Program-made: the position numbers and the translations under genes | The notes under the pieces: generated by a model | Told to the model about the DNA's origin: nothing | Database searches by the model: none | Seen by the model: the letters and a program-made list of their open reading frames with translations, nothing else | Origin: Dromaius novaehollandiae | Lineage: Eukaryota > Chordata > Aves > Casuariiformes > Dromaiidae | Reading direction: 5' to 3' | Length of the DNA: 64,000 bases | Assembly (NCBI RefSeq): GCF_036370855.1 | Contig: NC_088099.1 | Coordinates: 20,861,501 to 20,925,500, forward strand | In this document: positions 40,996-55,400 of the stretch, one piece after another | Position numbering within the stretch: the first letter of the stretch is position 1 | How the letters are laid out: each line of letters begins with the position of its first letter

Positions 40996-43900
40996 CAAAG
41001 AAAATTCTTCTTTGCCTTTTTGGGAAAGTCGCCTAAGGGTGATAGGATATGGTTCATAACAATAATCCATATTTAGGCGACCAGAAGATTGTGACAACAT
41101 TAGCCAGAGTACGGGAATGCAGTCTTAAAATCAAAACATCTGTTATGGTAACTTTAACTTACCCTATTATGCCTACATGTTGCAGCGTCATAACTTACAT
41201 TCCTGCATTATCTTTCAGTAAGAATACACATCTAGCCTTGAAATTCAGCAGTAACTTTAAATTAATTTGCTTTAAACATCGTATCATAAAATTAATATTA
41301 CTGAAGCACGGCAGTTCATTTTTAGATACTAATAGTACCAGTAAGTGGTCTTCTACTTGATAGATTGCAAAATGTGTTGTATTTTATCCTTGATTATGAG
41401 AACAATTTGATTTGCCTCAGCATAGCTATTAAACAGTTACAGAGAGATTGATTGTAGTGGTATGAAGGATTTTACCATTAATGGTTTTACGTGAGAGATT
41501 CAGACTGTAAACACGTTTCATGGCCATTCTTAACCAGAATATCTGAGGGGAATCCCTTCCTACCCCACAACCCTCCACATTAGCTTGTCATGGAAATTTC
41601 TGTCAAAATAGAGATATCTTTGATTTTCCAGTGCTTCATATCACAACGTCTTGCTATATCGCTGGCATTATATCAGTAAGAGCTTTGGTCATGGTTGCAT
41701 AAAATGCAGGGGATAAATGCAAATGCCCAGAATAAAATATTGTAATGAGTTAAAAGAAGTATAGTACATGGTGAGTCTGATCTTGTCCCAGGTGGGATGT
41801 CAGAGGATTTCATCCTGTTGATTTTAGAGAGGATCAGTCCCATCAGATGTATCAGTAAATGTCAACATTGATTCAAGTTCTGCCATCTTTCTACCCCCCA
41901 CTCTTCTACTTATCGGCAGGACCCTGGGCTGATAGCCTGTAGCTGCTGTGGAGTGGATATGCAGTGTCTGCACTTGGGCAGCCAAATCACATTGTATGTC
42001 CTCTGTTCATTCTGTATGGCTGCTAGAATAACTTATTATGATACTGGACTTCCAAAGAATATATTAACTTCCTGACTCTCTATAGTAATACCATACAGCT
42101 GGTTCAAATAAACATTCCAAGCCAGTGCATTTTTCATCTTGAAAAAAACAGCAATTCCAAAGAAGTTTTGTATTTATTCAGTGCTTACTGTCATTGCCTT
42201 TGACACTAACCACAAAATTAATAGTATAAAAAATGGGAGTTACTCTCTAGGCCTTTGCACCAATTCTCTTTTGTTGTTCTTCATTTATTTTGTTGACTAT
42301 TGCAGTCAAAATGAGAGGAAAAATTGCTCATGGCATTAATTTTCTTGAGTTATTGCACTATTCTGTCTCACTACAACTATATAGTTTTTTTTGTACTTTG
42401 AATAAAATGTGACTTTTTATTTGAAGCAGAATCCATATATAGAGAATTTAAGTTGCTCTTGACTTTACCTTCTATAATGCATTGATGCTGGTACAAAAAT
42501 ATGGCTAGATAACTATGCTATGTGTATTAAACTTTTGCATGCTATTAAAATATATTATGTTGTTTCTTCAATGTTTCCTTGTAAGTTCATTTACTAATAT
42601 TGTTTTTATTAAAAGGGCTGATGAAATGTTAAGACTGAGAGCCTTAGGCAACATCATCATGTGTAGCATGGATATTTTTTCTGGATAAAGGTGGAAGATT
42701 TGATTATATTTGGCCAAACTGTTTTTTGTAATTATATTATTGTAGATTGGCTTCAGTTTTGGCTTCAGAGAGAGTGCACCTATATTTTGCTCCAAATACT
42801 GCTCATCAGTAACATATTAACTCCCGCCAGGGAAAATGGGATATATCGCAGCATGCCAGTTCTTCCATTTCTATTTAATACTGCCATTTATTAAGTAATT
42901 TACTGATGAAAATTGCAAGATACTCCAGGTTTGTATTCTTTTAGTTTAAGCACTAATTATGGACTATCTTAGATAATCCTGTGTATGTTCATACTTTCTG
43001 ATTTTTTTTTCTAATCTGATGGGTTAATTATGCAGAAAAAAGCGATATAAGTTGTGGAATTCAGAGTTAGCCATATATACAATACCTATTTGTAAGGATT
43101 TTTCAGAAGTTGGACACTCTTTTTGATATCTCTTATATGATTTAAGAGCTTCTGGTCCAATTATGAGTGATGTAAATGAGAATGTGTCACTGATTTCAAT
43201 CGGAGCAGGAGCAGATGATATTTTTTCATGATTACATCATACATAAAGAAGGCAAATGTGTATGCAAGTCTTATAATAATGCCGTATCTGCATTTTTATG
43301 TGTTTTATTACAGTCTGAATGAGTGGACAGTATGGATATAAATCTGTCCTTGATTAAGACAGATTATTCTGGTGTCCTGTTATAAGATTATTTTACATAA
43401 ACAAAGTTATCATTGACAAGTATAGAATCATTCTGATTTATAGTGCTTTCTGAATAAATATACACGTAAAAATGCTAATTCATGACTGGAATTAGGGGTT
43501 TAGATGCATGTTCTTTTCATTCTGCTTTTGCATTAAGGAAGACTTGCATGGTGCTGATTGAAATAGTCATGAAATTTTGCTTTTATCAGAGAGCTATCCT
43601 TTAAAATTTACAGATAAGCTAAATCAATCTGTAGTTCTGCAACTGGAAGGTAAGGGAGTATTATAAACTTTTAGTACTAGGCAAATACGTAAGAGCAGTG
43701 TGAACCCCCAAATGCTGTATTAAGGTCACACACATTTCAAATTAGAAACCTCTGTTCTCACTCGTAAATGTCTCAAAACTTTCAACTTCTGATCTGCAAC
43801 TTGTGGTGCTTGAATACTGTAACAGCAGCCACTGGAATTAGTAGATACTGACCCTTGTGCCATACGACAGGGTATACATAACTGTAACCCTGACCAGGTT

Positions 43901-44904
43901 CATGGGACTGGAGAAAAGAAAGGCTAGAGCTCCTGCATACTGGAACTTTATTATAAAGATGACTGGTTTTGAATTAATCTATCTATATAAAATATACTTA
44001 CAAAAAGAACATTAGATTTAAATCCTTTTCTCCCCATTCACATGACATCAATCATACTGCTTTATAAACGTAAGGAAAGCAAAACATAGCTCACGCTCCT
44101 TGCCTTCAAATTTGTTGTTCTTACCAAGGAATGACTGTTCATTTATCTTGTACATTTCCAGCTTCGATTTTTAAAATTATTTTGGGTATTGTTGCTTTGT
44201 AGTTTTTCTTTTGTTCTTACTAACTGCAAGACATGTAACATGACAAGCACTGAGCACCTATTTATGTGGAGCATTCAAGGAAATGGAGTTATAAATATGA
44301 ATGTTTGATGATAACATGTAACTATGACAAAGATATACCTGCATGAATTTTTTTGGAAGTGACCATACAAAACTACAGTGTATAGAAATAATAGTAAAAA
44401 TAACATTATAAAAATACAATCTATATAAATATTCAAAAGTACAGAATACATTCTTAGTTCTAGGTAGAAAAGCTCAACCTGAACTATTTGGAGACAGATG
44501 TCCCTGTGTCTCTCTATCCCCCAATATCCGTTTTCTGCAAAGCTCTTTTAAATGTGAGAGGACAGAGTTTCCCAACAGTTTATTGCTAGATTTACAATGC
44601 TGGCAACAAAGTCATTCTTAAAAAATGGGATAGACTTCTCCCAAGAACTGATCTCTGTTTGGGTTGATGGATTATACGGGCCAGACTGTGACTGTGACTA
44701 GCCTGTACACAAGACACTGCTGCAAATGCACAGAAGAACCCGTCTTGGGGGAGACTGCCGCTGCCATCCCTCCGGGTAGCATCTCACACGGGGCACGGAT
44801 CAGACGGAGTTGTGCTGGTGCCCACACTTTCATACCAAAGCAGGAGGAAAGGTCAGTGCTTCCCCAAAAGTAATGTAAGCAGACTGTGTCCCCATACTGG
44901 CTTG

Positions 44905-44940
44905 CTTAGAGAAAATTGGTTACTTAGAGAAAATTGGTTG
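44905..44940 (+). repeat. Tandem 18-bp duplication
   Basis: Two copies of CTTAGAGAAAATTGGTTR in direct contact, differing only at the last base. The near identity suggests a recent slippage event. Confidence 0.85.
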
Positions 44941-45839
44941 CTTTTGTAATTACTCCTAACTTAACATTATTTCAAATAACCATGATCAAGACTACTTATC
45001 AGTCAGCACATAGGAGGTTACTTATTTGGCTGTGTATTTTAATATTGTTGATTAGATATTAATAATGTTCATTTTTGATCCTTGCATAGAACTTTAGTTG
45101 AAATCAGCAGGGTCTAAAATTGGCAGTATGAGGCCTTATTTTGTATTTCAAATGTATATATTATTTTAAAAAGGTAAAAATAGCTGAAATGGTTTGGTGC
45201 ATCAACACTTTTCATTTTTTTTTAATTTCTGCCGAGTGCAATGAACTCATTTTGTCCCAGAATCTGCATCACACCACGTAGTTGGTTTAAGAAGCCTTGC
45301 TGCCGCAGCCAGCTTGATGTTGATGCCATTGAGATCTGTGGCACCCCGCTTTTGTCGCTGGTGGAAGCAGGGTTAGTTAGATGGTCTGTTGTCTGCAGCA
45401 CAGAAATTCGGTGGCTCCTTCAGGTCGTTTCTGGTGTACAACCATTTGTTTCCTCTTCTTTATTTCAAAGAGCTGCATTTAAGGGTTGCTGTGCAGTAGT
45501 AAAATTAAAGCAGCGCAGAATATGAGAAAAGCATGGTAAACCATTTAAAAATAACTTTCCTTTTTTGAAATTTAAATCCATTATAAAAGGTCGTGAGATT
45601 ACAGGTATTAATTTCGGCATGTCCTATCCTTTAGTAATTACTTGTGAAGTTGCTCTGACCTTAGATGAGGATAACTTTGTTTTGCGTTACTCAGAACAGC
45701 CTGGTTTTGCGTACACATAAACTGGTCATTTTTTGTGAGAAAGATACAAAGAAATGGCATTTAATACACGTAGCATGCACGTGTAGGTGTATTATATGTG
45801 CATATATATGAAAGTATTTGATTTCATGTCACTGTATTC

Positions 45840-46400
45840 GACACGGGCGGGTTGCTCGCTGCCCCCCGGGCCGGCCGCGCAGCCGCCCCGCCCGCAGCCG
45901 CCGCCATTTCCTCTCCTCGGCGGCTCGAGGCCTTGGCACCGGCCGGAGTGGGCAGCGGCGGGAAGGCTCGGCCCGCAAGGCTTGGCGGGCGCCAGGCTCT
46001 CTACCACATGGCGGCTGGAGAGGCACCGCGGAAAGGGTCTCTCTGCAGGCGGAGCAGGAGCTGCGAAGAAAGGAGGGGCAGTAAATGGCGGCGGGGCCGA
46101 GGAGCGGCGCGAGGTGAGGCGGCGCGAGGCGGCGGGGGCGGGGCGCGTGCCGCAGCGCGGCCGTTGGGCCGTCGAGGCCAGGAGGGCGACCGGGGCCGGT
46201 TCAGCCGAGAAGCGCTCAGGGGCCGCGGAGGGGGGCGTTCCGCGGGTGCTGCGCACTCGCGGGTGGCCGAGGAGCAGCAGGCGGGAGGGGCGGAGGGCGG
46301 CTCCGCCGCGGCATGGCGCTGAGGGCGCCGAGGGCGCTCTCCCGCGGCGGGGCGGTCGGCGCGGTCCTGCCTCCGGCTGCAACGTCGGCGTGTCTGATGT
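45840..46400. promoter_or_regulatory. Orphan CpG island with three YY1 motifs
   Basis: An isolated CpG island about 17.5 kb upstream of COMMD3. It has ATGGCGGC motifs at 46008-46015 (+), 46083-46092 (+) and 45900-45909 (-, read as AAATGGCGGC). A plausible plus-strand donor (GAG|GTGAGG) lies near 46111-46116. This looks like the promoter of a noncoding RNA, possibly bidirectional. The open frames on both strands are compositional; no known protein was recognised. Confidence 0.6.
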
Positions 46401-49400
46401 TTCCGGCACTCAGAAGTACCTGGGCTTCCCCTGTAGCTTTTTATTGGTAAAGCAGAAACTCTCTGACCTTCAAACCTTCTACCATCCCTCCAGTTTAAGC
46501 AGTTCTACAGGTAATTATTTTAAGAACAATTACGCGAGATGTTACCTCAGGCAGATCGTGTAAAATTAAGAATACAGTGCTATATCGTCGAATTTCAAGT
46601 CGGTAGGAAGCTTTAAAATCTGTAGCCTCCTGGCATTCCTGTGGTTCAGTATTTATTCGTGATACATGCCAGAGGAAAATGTAATGCTATACAGAAATAA
46701 ATGTAACCGAATCCTGTTTGCTTTCACATAATTACATTTATTTATTTCAGTTTAACCTCCATTTGAAATGTCATGTATATCTCAGCTAGACTAATACATT
46801 ACAAAAATAAACCTGTATGGGAAGTGTGGTGAATAAGCAATTTGTTTTCCTTGTAATTAATGGAATTTTACCTAAGGTACAAGTTATAAATAAAAATAAA
46901 CTAACAGTGAGTGGTAGTTTGCTGCTGTCATTCAAATAGTAGACAGTTGAGTAATTACAGACCATCAGAGAACTGCTGCAGTACTGATTATTATCTTTTA
47001 AGAACTTACCAGCCTTTCATCATTCAAAAGAAACTTGTATTGAAGACTTTAAATATGTACTACTAATAAAATAAGCCTATTAAATAGTGTGATGGTTGGT
47101 ATTTTCTGTTTACACATGAGAATAAGTCATCTCTCCTTCCTCACTTTGATACAAAATGCAACATTGTGAAATAGGTAACCAAATCTTATTGTCTATGTAT
47201 ATATGTGTCTCTTCTTAGGGCTTGATTGTACAAACATGTAAATAGCTTTACTGAAATGATAAGCTTCGGAGCTGAGTCGGACTATACCTCTGATTAAAGT
47301 TATTTGGGTTTTTGTAGGACTGGATCCTTGAAATTTCAGAAAAGCCATGTGTGAAAACGTTGTATGCAAACTAATGCATTTGAACTAAAAAGAAAGTGTA
47401 CCTGTGGGAAAGATTGGCAATAGTTATATCTGTTATGAACTGGAAATGTATGTAATTTCAGACGTGTTATTTATATGACACTTCATACTTAATGCATGTG
47501 TTATTTATCCTTATGAAAGATATTTTTGTATGTGTTTGCATAATTTTAATTTCCAAACCAAACAAGTTGCTAGCCATGAAAGTATTATTGGCAGTTGTAC
47601 TTCTCCATTTATTTCATATCAAAATGAACAAAACATATTTTACAAATAGAAAAATTGCTAGCCTGAACATTACTTCATCAATTTTAGTTAAAAACTGGGC
47701 TTAGGACAGAAATTATGTATCTATAGGTCTTCTCATCATAGAGCTAAACCCAAATTTAATACATTCCATTCTATGATCTTTGTACTTACTAGGATTAACA
47801 TTTGAAGCATAATATTGCAAAATGTATTTATGCACACAATGATGCTGGAGACAGTGAAATTTACGTCTTCGGGGAAGAATTAGTACAAACAGTGTAATGC
47901 TGATTGTAATATGCTTACATCACAAGTACTGCAGAGCTCTTGGATCTTGTCAGGGCTTGGGATTCAACCTTGCAGTACTCATCTGGGTAAACACTCTACG
48001 GAGGCACATTGACTCCAGTAACAAGGCATCCACTACCCAAGCTAATCCATATAGTTTGTCTACCTGTTTATCTAGTGTTTATAAGAGAATGGAAGAATCA
48101 GTGCTGCAGCTCTCACTTGGAATACTTCCACAAGGGAGGATTATTCATCTGAGTAAGATTTCCAGAACTGGGATCATAAACATCTCTAAACAGAACACTG
48201 AACTTGTTAATAATATAAAACAAATGCTAAATATTTTACTCTTCAGTTGTTTTCATTGATCCAGATTCTAATAATCATTAAGACATGTCAAAAATATGGG
48301 GATATATTGTTTATACAGAAGGTCATTTGAAGTCCGTGGTAATTTTTAATTCAGTGAATTGTTTTCAGCAGGCATATCTGTATGTAGCATAATCTCTTGC
48401 CCGTTTTCATCAAAACATCTCTAAATTCATCATACATGAAAACAGAACTGGAGGAAGAGGAAATGAACAATTTACCAATTTATGTAATTTAAGAGAAATA
48501 TGTGGGGGGGGCTTTAATGCCTATTCGCTGTATGAAATACGAATGATCCCTACTTACCAAGCTGCAAAAGCCTGTTAAAGGTGGCAGAAATACTGTTTTT
48601 TAAAGGGTTCTGTGGTCTTGTGAGACTGTTTTTGTTATAAATCTGCACATGTGTCATTGAACTGGGTTCTCTGACTTGTAAAAGACTATAATTTTGTTAA
48701 TTTTATCATTAATTTTGTCATGTTTTGGCTAGATACTTTTGGCACAATATTTTGAACCAGCTTTACAAATTGTATGTTAAAAACAAATGGAACAAATTCA
48801 GAAAATGAGCTATTTTGAGGTTGCTTGACTATTTCATTGAGAATTGACTATTTTAACTGTACAATTGTGTTGAGTATTTTAATTTAACATGAAAATTTCC
48901 AGATGCATGAATAGAATCATGTGTACCTCTTTTTTTGGGAGGGGGGCACTGCAAAGAAGAAAAGATTAAATATCCAGGAATCTGGAAATACCAAATGCAT
49001 GAATGCATAACAAAAGCAATTGTTAAAATGCTCTTGGTATAGTATTCTAAAAGCTAGTTAATGTTGTAATGACAAGACTATAAAGGGCTATAACACTTAA
49101 AAATAAGCCGTTCATGATCATATGTTTTTTGTATTTTGTATTTACACTTAGGTAGTTTCTTGTGGAAATTGAGCAGATGTACAATGTATTAACATGTAGT
49201 GTGAAAAAAACCAAAAAAGTTAATGATGCCACAATTACAGCTAGGCTGTATGAAAAACTGAAAATGCTAGATACGTTCTTTTGAAAAATACATAGTTGTA
49301 ACATGTAACGCAGGATGCTCAGGAGTCTCTTCAGTAGCAATCGGGATATGTTGTTGTGTGTGTTTATTAGTATACCTTTTTTATTAAAGTGGAATTGCAT

Positions 49401-52400
49401 ATATGTATAATAATTATTTGGAGGTAGTAAATAATTACAATACAAACCTCAGGAAATTTAGACAGGCTTTATGTAATGAAAAAAAAGTGAGAAGAGAGAA
49501 CTAGTAAGGAATAATGTTAGTCCTTTCAGGCCTAGAGGGTTCCTGGGCAGGTGAACTGATGAGATTTTACATGTTGTCTGACTGCTGTTAAGCTAATTAT
49601 TAGCACCCTATATCACAGCCTCTAAGCAGAAGGAGGAGGGCTTTGGTATTGTCAGAACATGCTGTCGTGCACAGCCTGTATTTCCTTCTGCTGGGAGGAT
49701 TCTGCTGTGCGAGCTGCTGTGTCCTGTGTAGCAGTGGAGATGTGAATGGAAGGATCCCTTCCCCCGGAGATGGCACATCTTAGTAAACGTTCTGGAGACT
49801 TGAGCCAGACGCCAAGGTCTGGATTTTGACTAAAGCGTATTAAACTTCAGAAAACTGACCTCTTGTGTTCCCACTCATTAAGCACTGTACGTGATTCTTT
49901 ACTTAGGGGCAAGTTGTTCTCATTTTATTTACAGAAATGGCCCCCTTGAGTAAGTGGATTGCATGTGTGTGGAAAGGGAGAGAGATTTAGCTTGTGTGTT
50001 TCTCTGAAATAGTTTGTAATAGAGCCTGATATTAATAGTTAAAAAGTAATGAAATCCCTCTGCATTCCCTCATGGGAAGCTCAGCAGAAGAACAGAATTG
50101 TGGCTCCTTGTAACCCCCTTTCCCAGTCTTACCTCTTACAGACCTGCTTAGCTTTGTTAAATGTCCAAACAACAGTTTTGTTTTACCTTTGATTTCCTTG
50201 GTACATGATGCTATAAGGAGATTAAGATAAAATGTAATCATCTGTCTAGTTTCCTTCCTATAGCCATTTTATGTATTAAATTCTCAGGCCCCACTGTGTT
50301 CTGCAGGAGATTATCCAAGAAATGATAAATCCTTGGTAGGAGCCATCAAAGCGTCATTGCCAGTTTGTAGCTGCTAAAAAGACCCTCACATCTCTTTCAC
50401 TGTCACTGCATTATTGATTAGCCCGCAAAATACGGAAGCCGTATTGATTGCAAATATTTAGGGATGAAAAAGGAAACATTGTCCTCGAAGGTATTTACAG
50501 TCCTTTTTTCTGTGTTAAAGAGGTCTTTCTTCTCTTGTATTTCTCTTGCTTTCTTCTGCCTATTACATGCTGCAAACTGATGTGTTCATCTGATGATACT
50601 GGCAAGATGGGCAAATGGTTTTCTCTCTCTTTTGGGGCCAGTAGTCATCAAAAAGCTAGAAGAGACAAAAGAAGGAGAGTGTTTAGATGAGGATTACTTG
50701 ATTGGGTTTGTACCCACGTACCTTTGGGCAGAAATTATAGAAAGTAAAACTGATTTCTTTTTTGTTTATATTTTAATGAATTTGTGTTTAAAATTATTTT
50801 GACATTCCTGGCAATTTAAACCCTCACATGTCTGAAAAAGGTCTTACATAACATAGGCCATAACAGTCCGTCTCTGTATTCATAGGTTCTCCTAATTCAG
50901 TTACAGAAATACTTTTGTGCGGAAAGGATGAAACACAAGACCTTAGAAAAATTGTAGCTTGTTGAACCATTTGGGTGAAATCTGTAAAGGGACTTTGCAA
51001 ATGAATAACAATGAGATACACAACGATTCCCTGCAGGTTGAGCAAGTTACTCTCGCTGTCCCTTCTCCATGAAGTCCCTGCTTGGCTACATTGGCACATG
51101 CAGGTGATTTCTGCCTGGTTAGTGTACAGTTAGTTCTCTGCCTGGTACTTAAGCTGAAATCATTAACATGTGTCTTGTGTACTACCTGAATGAAAGGCGA
51201 GTTCACGGGTTATTATTGCCCATTTTTTCTCTTTGCTCCTGCACTTCCCTGTTTCGATTACAAATTCCCCTCCAGGCACAAAGCAAGCTGGACACCTACA
51301 GTGCAGCTAAAGAGTTATTTGTTCCCTAGGTGGACACTAATGAATGACTGCAGTGCTGCCCTGAGTGAGGGGGTCCCCACTATTAAAAGTTTAATAGAAA
51401 GATCTGAGAAGCTGGGGGCCAAGAGGAGGAGGAGGGGACAGGGAACTGTGAGTAACTCACTAAGTGCCTTCTCTGTTCCTCTGCTGTAGTGGAGATTATT
51501 CCATCCATTAGGACAGGAGCGACTGGAGAGAGGTCAGTTCCCGGCATTCTCATCTTTTGCCTTCAGTCTCACCACAAGCTGTTGAAACTGCAAAATATGT
51601 TGGTTCCTTTCCACTGTAAAATCTCTGAAAGCAGCAGGAATATGGCCCATCTGAAAAACAGACTGATTGTGACTTTCTGGTTAAGAAACCAGACAAAAGG
51701 TTTCTCTCCCAGTCCTCTTTGTTCTTTTGTCTTTTACTCTCTATACTATTATCCTTCTCTATCTCATACTTTTCAGGATTTGGCATTAGGATAGGTATAT
51801 TTAATTTTCAGACTTAAAGGTTGTTTTTTTACGATTCTCTCTTTAAATGTTCCAGCTCCCACATAAAGTCCCATCTTTGCTAAGCGATCATAAAGTTTCA
51901 TAAAACAGTGGAGATGCCCTTTTCTCTTTTTTAACTGGGGTGATGATAAACCTCACATTTTTTTTCTCCACCTGAATTCTAGGAAAAGCGCCAGTTTTAA
52001 TTCTTGATGTAGTCCCCATTACCATATGAAGAAAATGGAATGGTTACAGTTGAGATAGAGAGAGAGAGATGTATCCCTTATTTTCTCTCTGCTATGCATT
52101 ACCAAGAATATTCTGAATGTCTCTTACATCATCCTCTTAGGGAACAAACTAAACCTCTTGCATTTCATTCCTCTTATAATTGCAAGAAAGAGGTTGGTTG
52201 TTTTTTTTCTTTTTTCAGGACCAAAATTTGTGGTGTCCTGGGGTTCTGCATGATGTTGCGTCAAAAGGGGCAACCAGAGAACAATGCTGGAAGAATCTTC
52301 CATGCACTGAAGGATTTGAGAGAATTAGAATTGTGCCATAGCCAACCTTTGGTAATCCACATTCGTTTTCATGATGGGCGATCATAACCTCCCAAGTCCT

Positions 52401-55400
52401 CCATTTTGGCCATAGAAATTCTAGAATTAGGGAACTTTGCTAACCTTCTCATGGTTACTGAAAAACATAACTGGAAGAACTGCAATCTCTTGGGTCCCCT
52501 GTGGTTCTTTGTCATCGTGTGTGTCATCTTTTGTAGTGATCTCTGGGAGGCAATGCAGGAACCTTTTGAGGCTGTAAATGCATCCCCAAAAGAGCACTAA
52601 TGACTGAATTCAGTGCTGGTCTCCTCTTTGAAACTGTATGATTAAGAAAAAGCTTCCAGAAATGGTCTTTGCTATTAAACCTGTCAGCACAGGTTTCTTG
52701 AGATTGCTGTTTGGCAGAACCTGCCCGATTCCTGTCTGGAAGTGTCTGTGGTGGATTCACAGAGCTTACCTGGGTTCTTCTTTCCCTCTCAGAACATTGG
52801 TGTTCTGGCTGAATTACGGCCTTTGGATGGATGTAAAGCTGGTTAATGCGATCACTTGCAAAATAATTTTTGGAACCGAAGTAGACATTTTCTGTAGTAT
52901 ACTAGTGTATTTCAGAGAGATGTATTAATTGTGGTAAGGATATAAAACTTGCACTTTTCTTGAGATATATAAAGGATTGTGGGTTTGAGTCTTCTATAAA
53001 GTTTGCCCTTCACTTTTTTCTTGAGTTTATCCCATTTAAGATAATACTTCTTTAATGTGTTAGTAATCAGATTGTACTGGAAGTTAACATGTGCTTTCAT
53101 ATTGCTCTGAATACAGTTCCTTTCCTGAACTGAGGCATATGTTTAGAACTTGAATCTGATTCCTGGACTTCAGAGAACATCAAAATAGACCGCTGCTCCT
53201 GGGAACACAGACTCCGGCAATTCCTCTGCTTTCCTCTGTGTTCCATAGAGACACCATCAAAGTTCAGTTGTACAAGTTTCGTTTTTATTTTTGTGATACT
53301 CACTATTATTTTAAGAACACTTAAGCATTCTTGGTGGTGGAATTCTAAAAAAATGTGCAACGAACAGGAAATTTATTCCATGATTAAAGGAATTGCTTGA
53401 GAGAAATGTGCTATGCGAGAACCATTGCTTTTACTCTCGTTGATGTTATGCTCACTTCTTGTGCCAGTAACATTTTCTTTTCACTTTTTTTTTCAAATGC
53501 TCTCTTAAAATTAAGGATCTTTCTGTTGAAAGCTGTAAAAATGACTGCCATAATGATTGTACTCTTCCCAGTAGTCACTCAGGGCAACTAGATTGCAAGG
53601 AATTGCAATGCGCAATTCTCTTTGTAGTGTGTCAGGTGAGATCTGAAGGTCACTTCTGATTGTAGTCCTCTCTATTTGGTTTTTGGGTCCTTTGCCACAG
53701 CTGCAGGTTAGATTCCAAATCAGTGCTAATAGTGATGGCTGTTTTGTAATTTTGACGTAAGTCAAGCTGAAATAACTTTTTGTCTCTCTTGAGCATGAGA
53801 TAAGTACAACTCTACATTTCATGATCCGGAACCAGGCAGCCCATGCTATTTCCCTTTCTGGTAAATGTGATTATGGAGGTTGGGAGAATGATTGACTTTT
53901 TAGGTTACCCAACAGTCTGTAATTAGCAACACCCCAAGATTTCAGGATTTTCTCATCTAGTTATATAGCCTTTCCGGTGTGACATGCGTTATAAGACAAG
54001 CCAGAGCTAACTGAACTGGAGAGGTCAGTAAAATACCATTGTTCAATCTAAATCTTTACTTTTAAGGTAAGCTGATCCTATTTGCAGAGATATTCTTTCA
54101 GTCATAGCACTTTTCTGACTTCACTAACAGACCCAAGAATGTAAGATATATTCTATGTTTTCTGTACGTCTATGTAAGTGTATGGGAATAGTAAGTTAAT
54201 AAGGTTATAAAAAGTATAGTAAGCCACCTTTGTATTTAAAAAGCAGTGAATCTGTATACAGAGAACTGAATAATAAAAACTCTAAATGCATTTTATTGGG
54301 GGAATGAAAAGAATAAAAATCTTAGAACTGGATGAAGAAAAACTGTCTATACCTGTTTCTTCCAACCTCTTGAATCCTTCTTCTGGAATATTTTCCATAG
54401 TTGGATGCTTGCAGCGCTGTAAAAAACAAACTTTTGTCATAGAAATCTTAGTGATGACTGTGCTTTTAATAATTTTAATAGTAATGTTGGATTGTTAGTT
54501 GTCCCTTTATCCCTTACCATCCCCTGGTAAGGAGTAAAATCATTTATTTCAGAGGAAAATACAAGAAATCTTTTGGTTTTAAGCTGTGCATTTGCAGACT
54601 TCAGTTCCAAAAGAAGCAATCAAAAATATATCTGGGAAGAGACTGAGTAGCTGTTCTGAAATTTTTAGTGACTAGGCATCTTTGTAGTTTAGGCTGAGTT
54701 GTAAATTGAAAGCTGACAGTTTACCAAAAGTGATGCATAAAATAATAGATAATATAGGTGCATGTGTTTGTAGGGGTTAACTATCTTTTCTTGTGAGCTA
54801 CTATAGAAATATAGTAGTTAATGAGTAAATGAGTTAATACGAGTGGAAAAATTGTTGTATTTCTGATATAGCTTGTTGAAATGATTTGTGGCACTGTTCT
54901 GGGTGAATATTTGGACTTACTTTTATTAGCAGAGGATGAGTGCGTGGTATGTTTATAACACTCCTAACGAATACCCAGTTTCTCCCTTTATGCTATATTG
55001 GCTGTCTCTGATAGGCAGGAACCAAGGCCTGTGTCTGAAGAAGGACCTGGATGTCACATGGCAGTGAACTTTTACATTCATGAATCCCCGAATAATAAAA
55101 TAAGATTATACAATATAAAAATAATGTTTACATATAAAATGGATGTAAATATTATATCTATACCATACAGTTATTTAAACATGTGCTATATTTCTATGTA
55201 ATATAATTATTTATTAATATTTTTGTAAAAATAAATAATCCATAATAAAATACCAACCCAAGTTTGGTATTTAGATCCTATGTACTAGATACTGAAATAA
55301 TTAAGCAACTCCAGATGTGACCCAGAAGAAACAGCATGTCGAGGGAGAAAGCTGCCTAGAAATGAACAATAAAGAACTGATGGGTATAAAGGTTTGTCTG

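Larger units (their letters stand above)
29001..45839. other. AT-rich intergenic region, no gene recognised
   Basis: About 17 kb upstream of COMMD3. All open frames are short, and none gives a protein that I recognise on either strand. No LINE, SINE, LTR or CR1 3' end was recognised. Small structures are listed separately: a repeated 15-mer near 31.2 kb, an inverted-repeat cluster at 38.0-38.3 kb, polypurine and polypyrimidine tracts at 38.3-38.7 kb, and tandem duplications at 40.96 and 44.9 kb. The region may hold distal enhancers, which sequence alone cannot show. Confidence 0.55.

Noticed and set aside
47760-47790. ATTCTATGAT-like string as a CR1 3' end
   Set aside because: Only one copy of the octamer, with no CR1-like sequence upstream. 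CR1 ends need two or more copies.
50593-50802. A 69-codon frame near 50.6 kb as a possible coding exon
   Set aside because: No domain, no family match that I can name, and no convincing splice sites on both sides.
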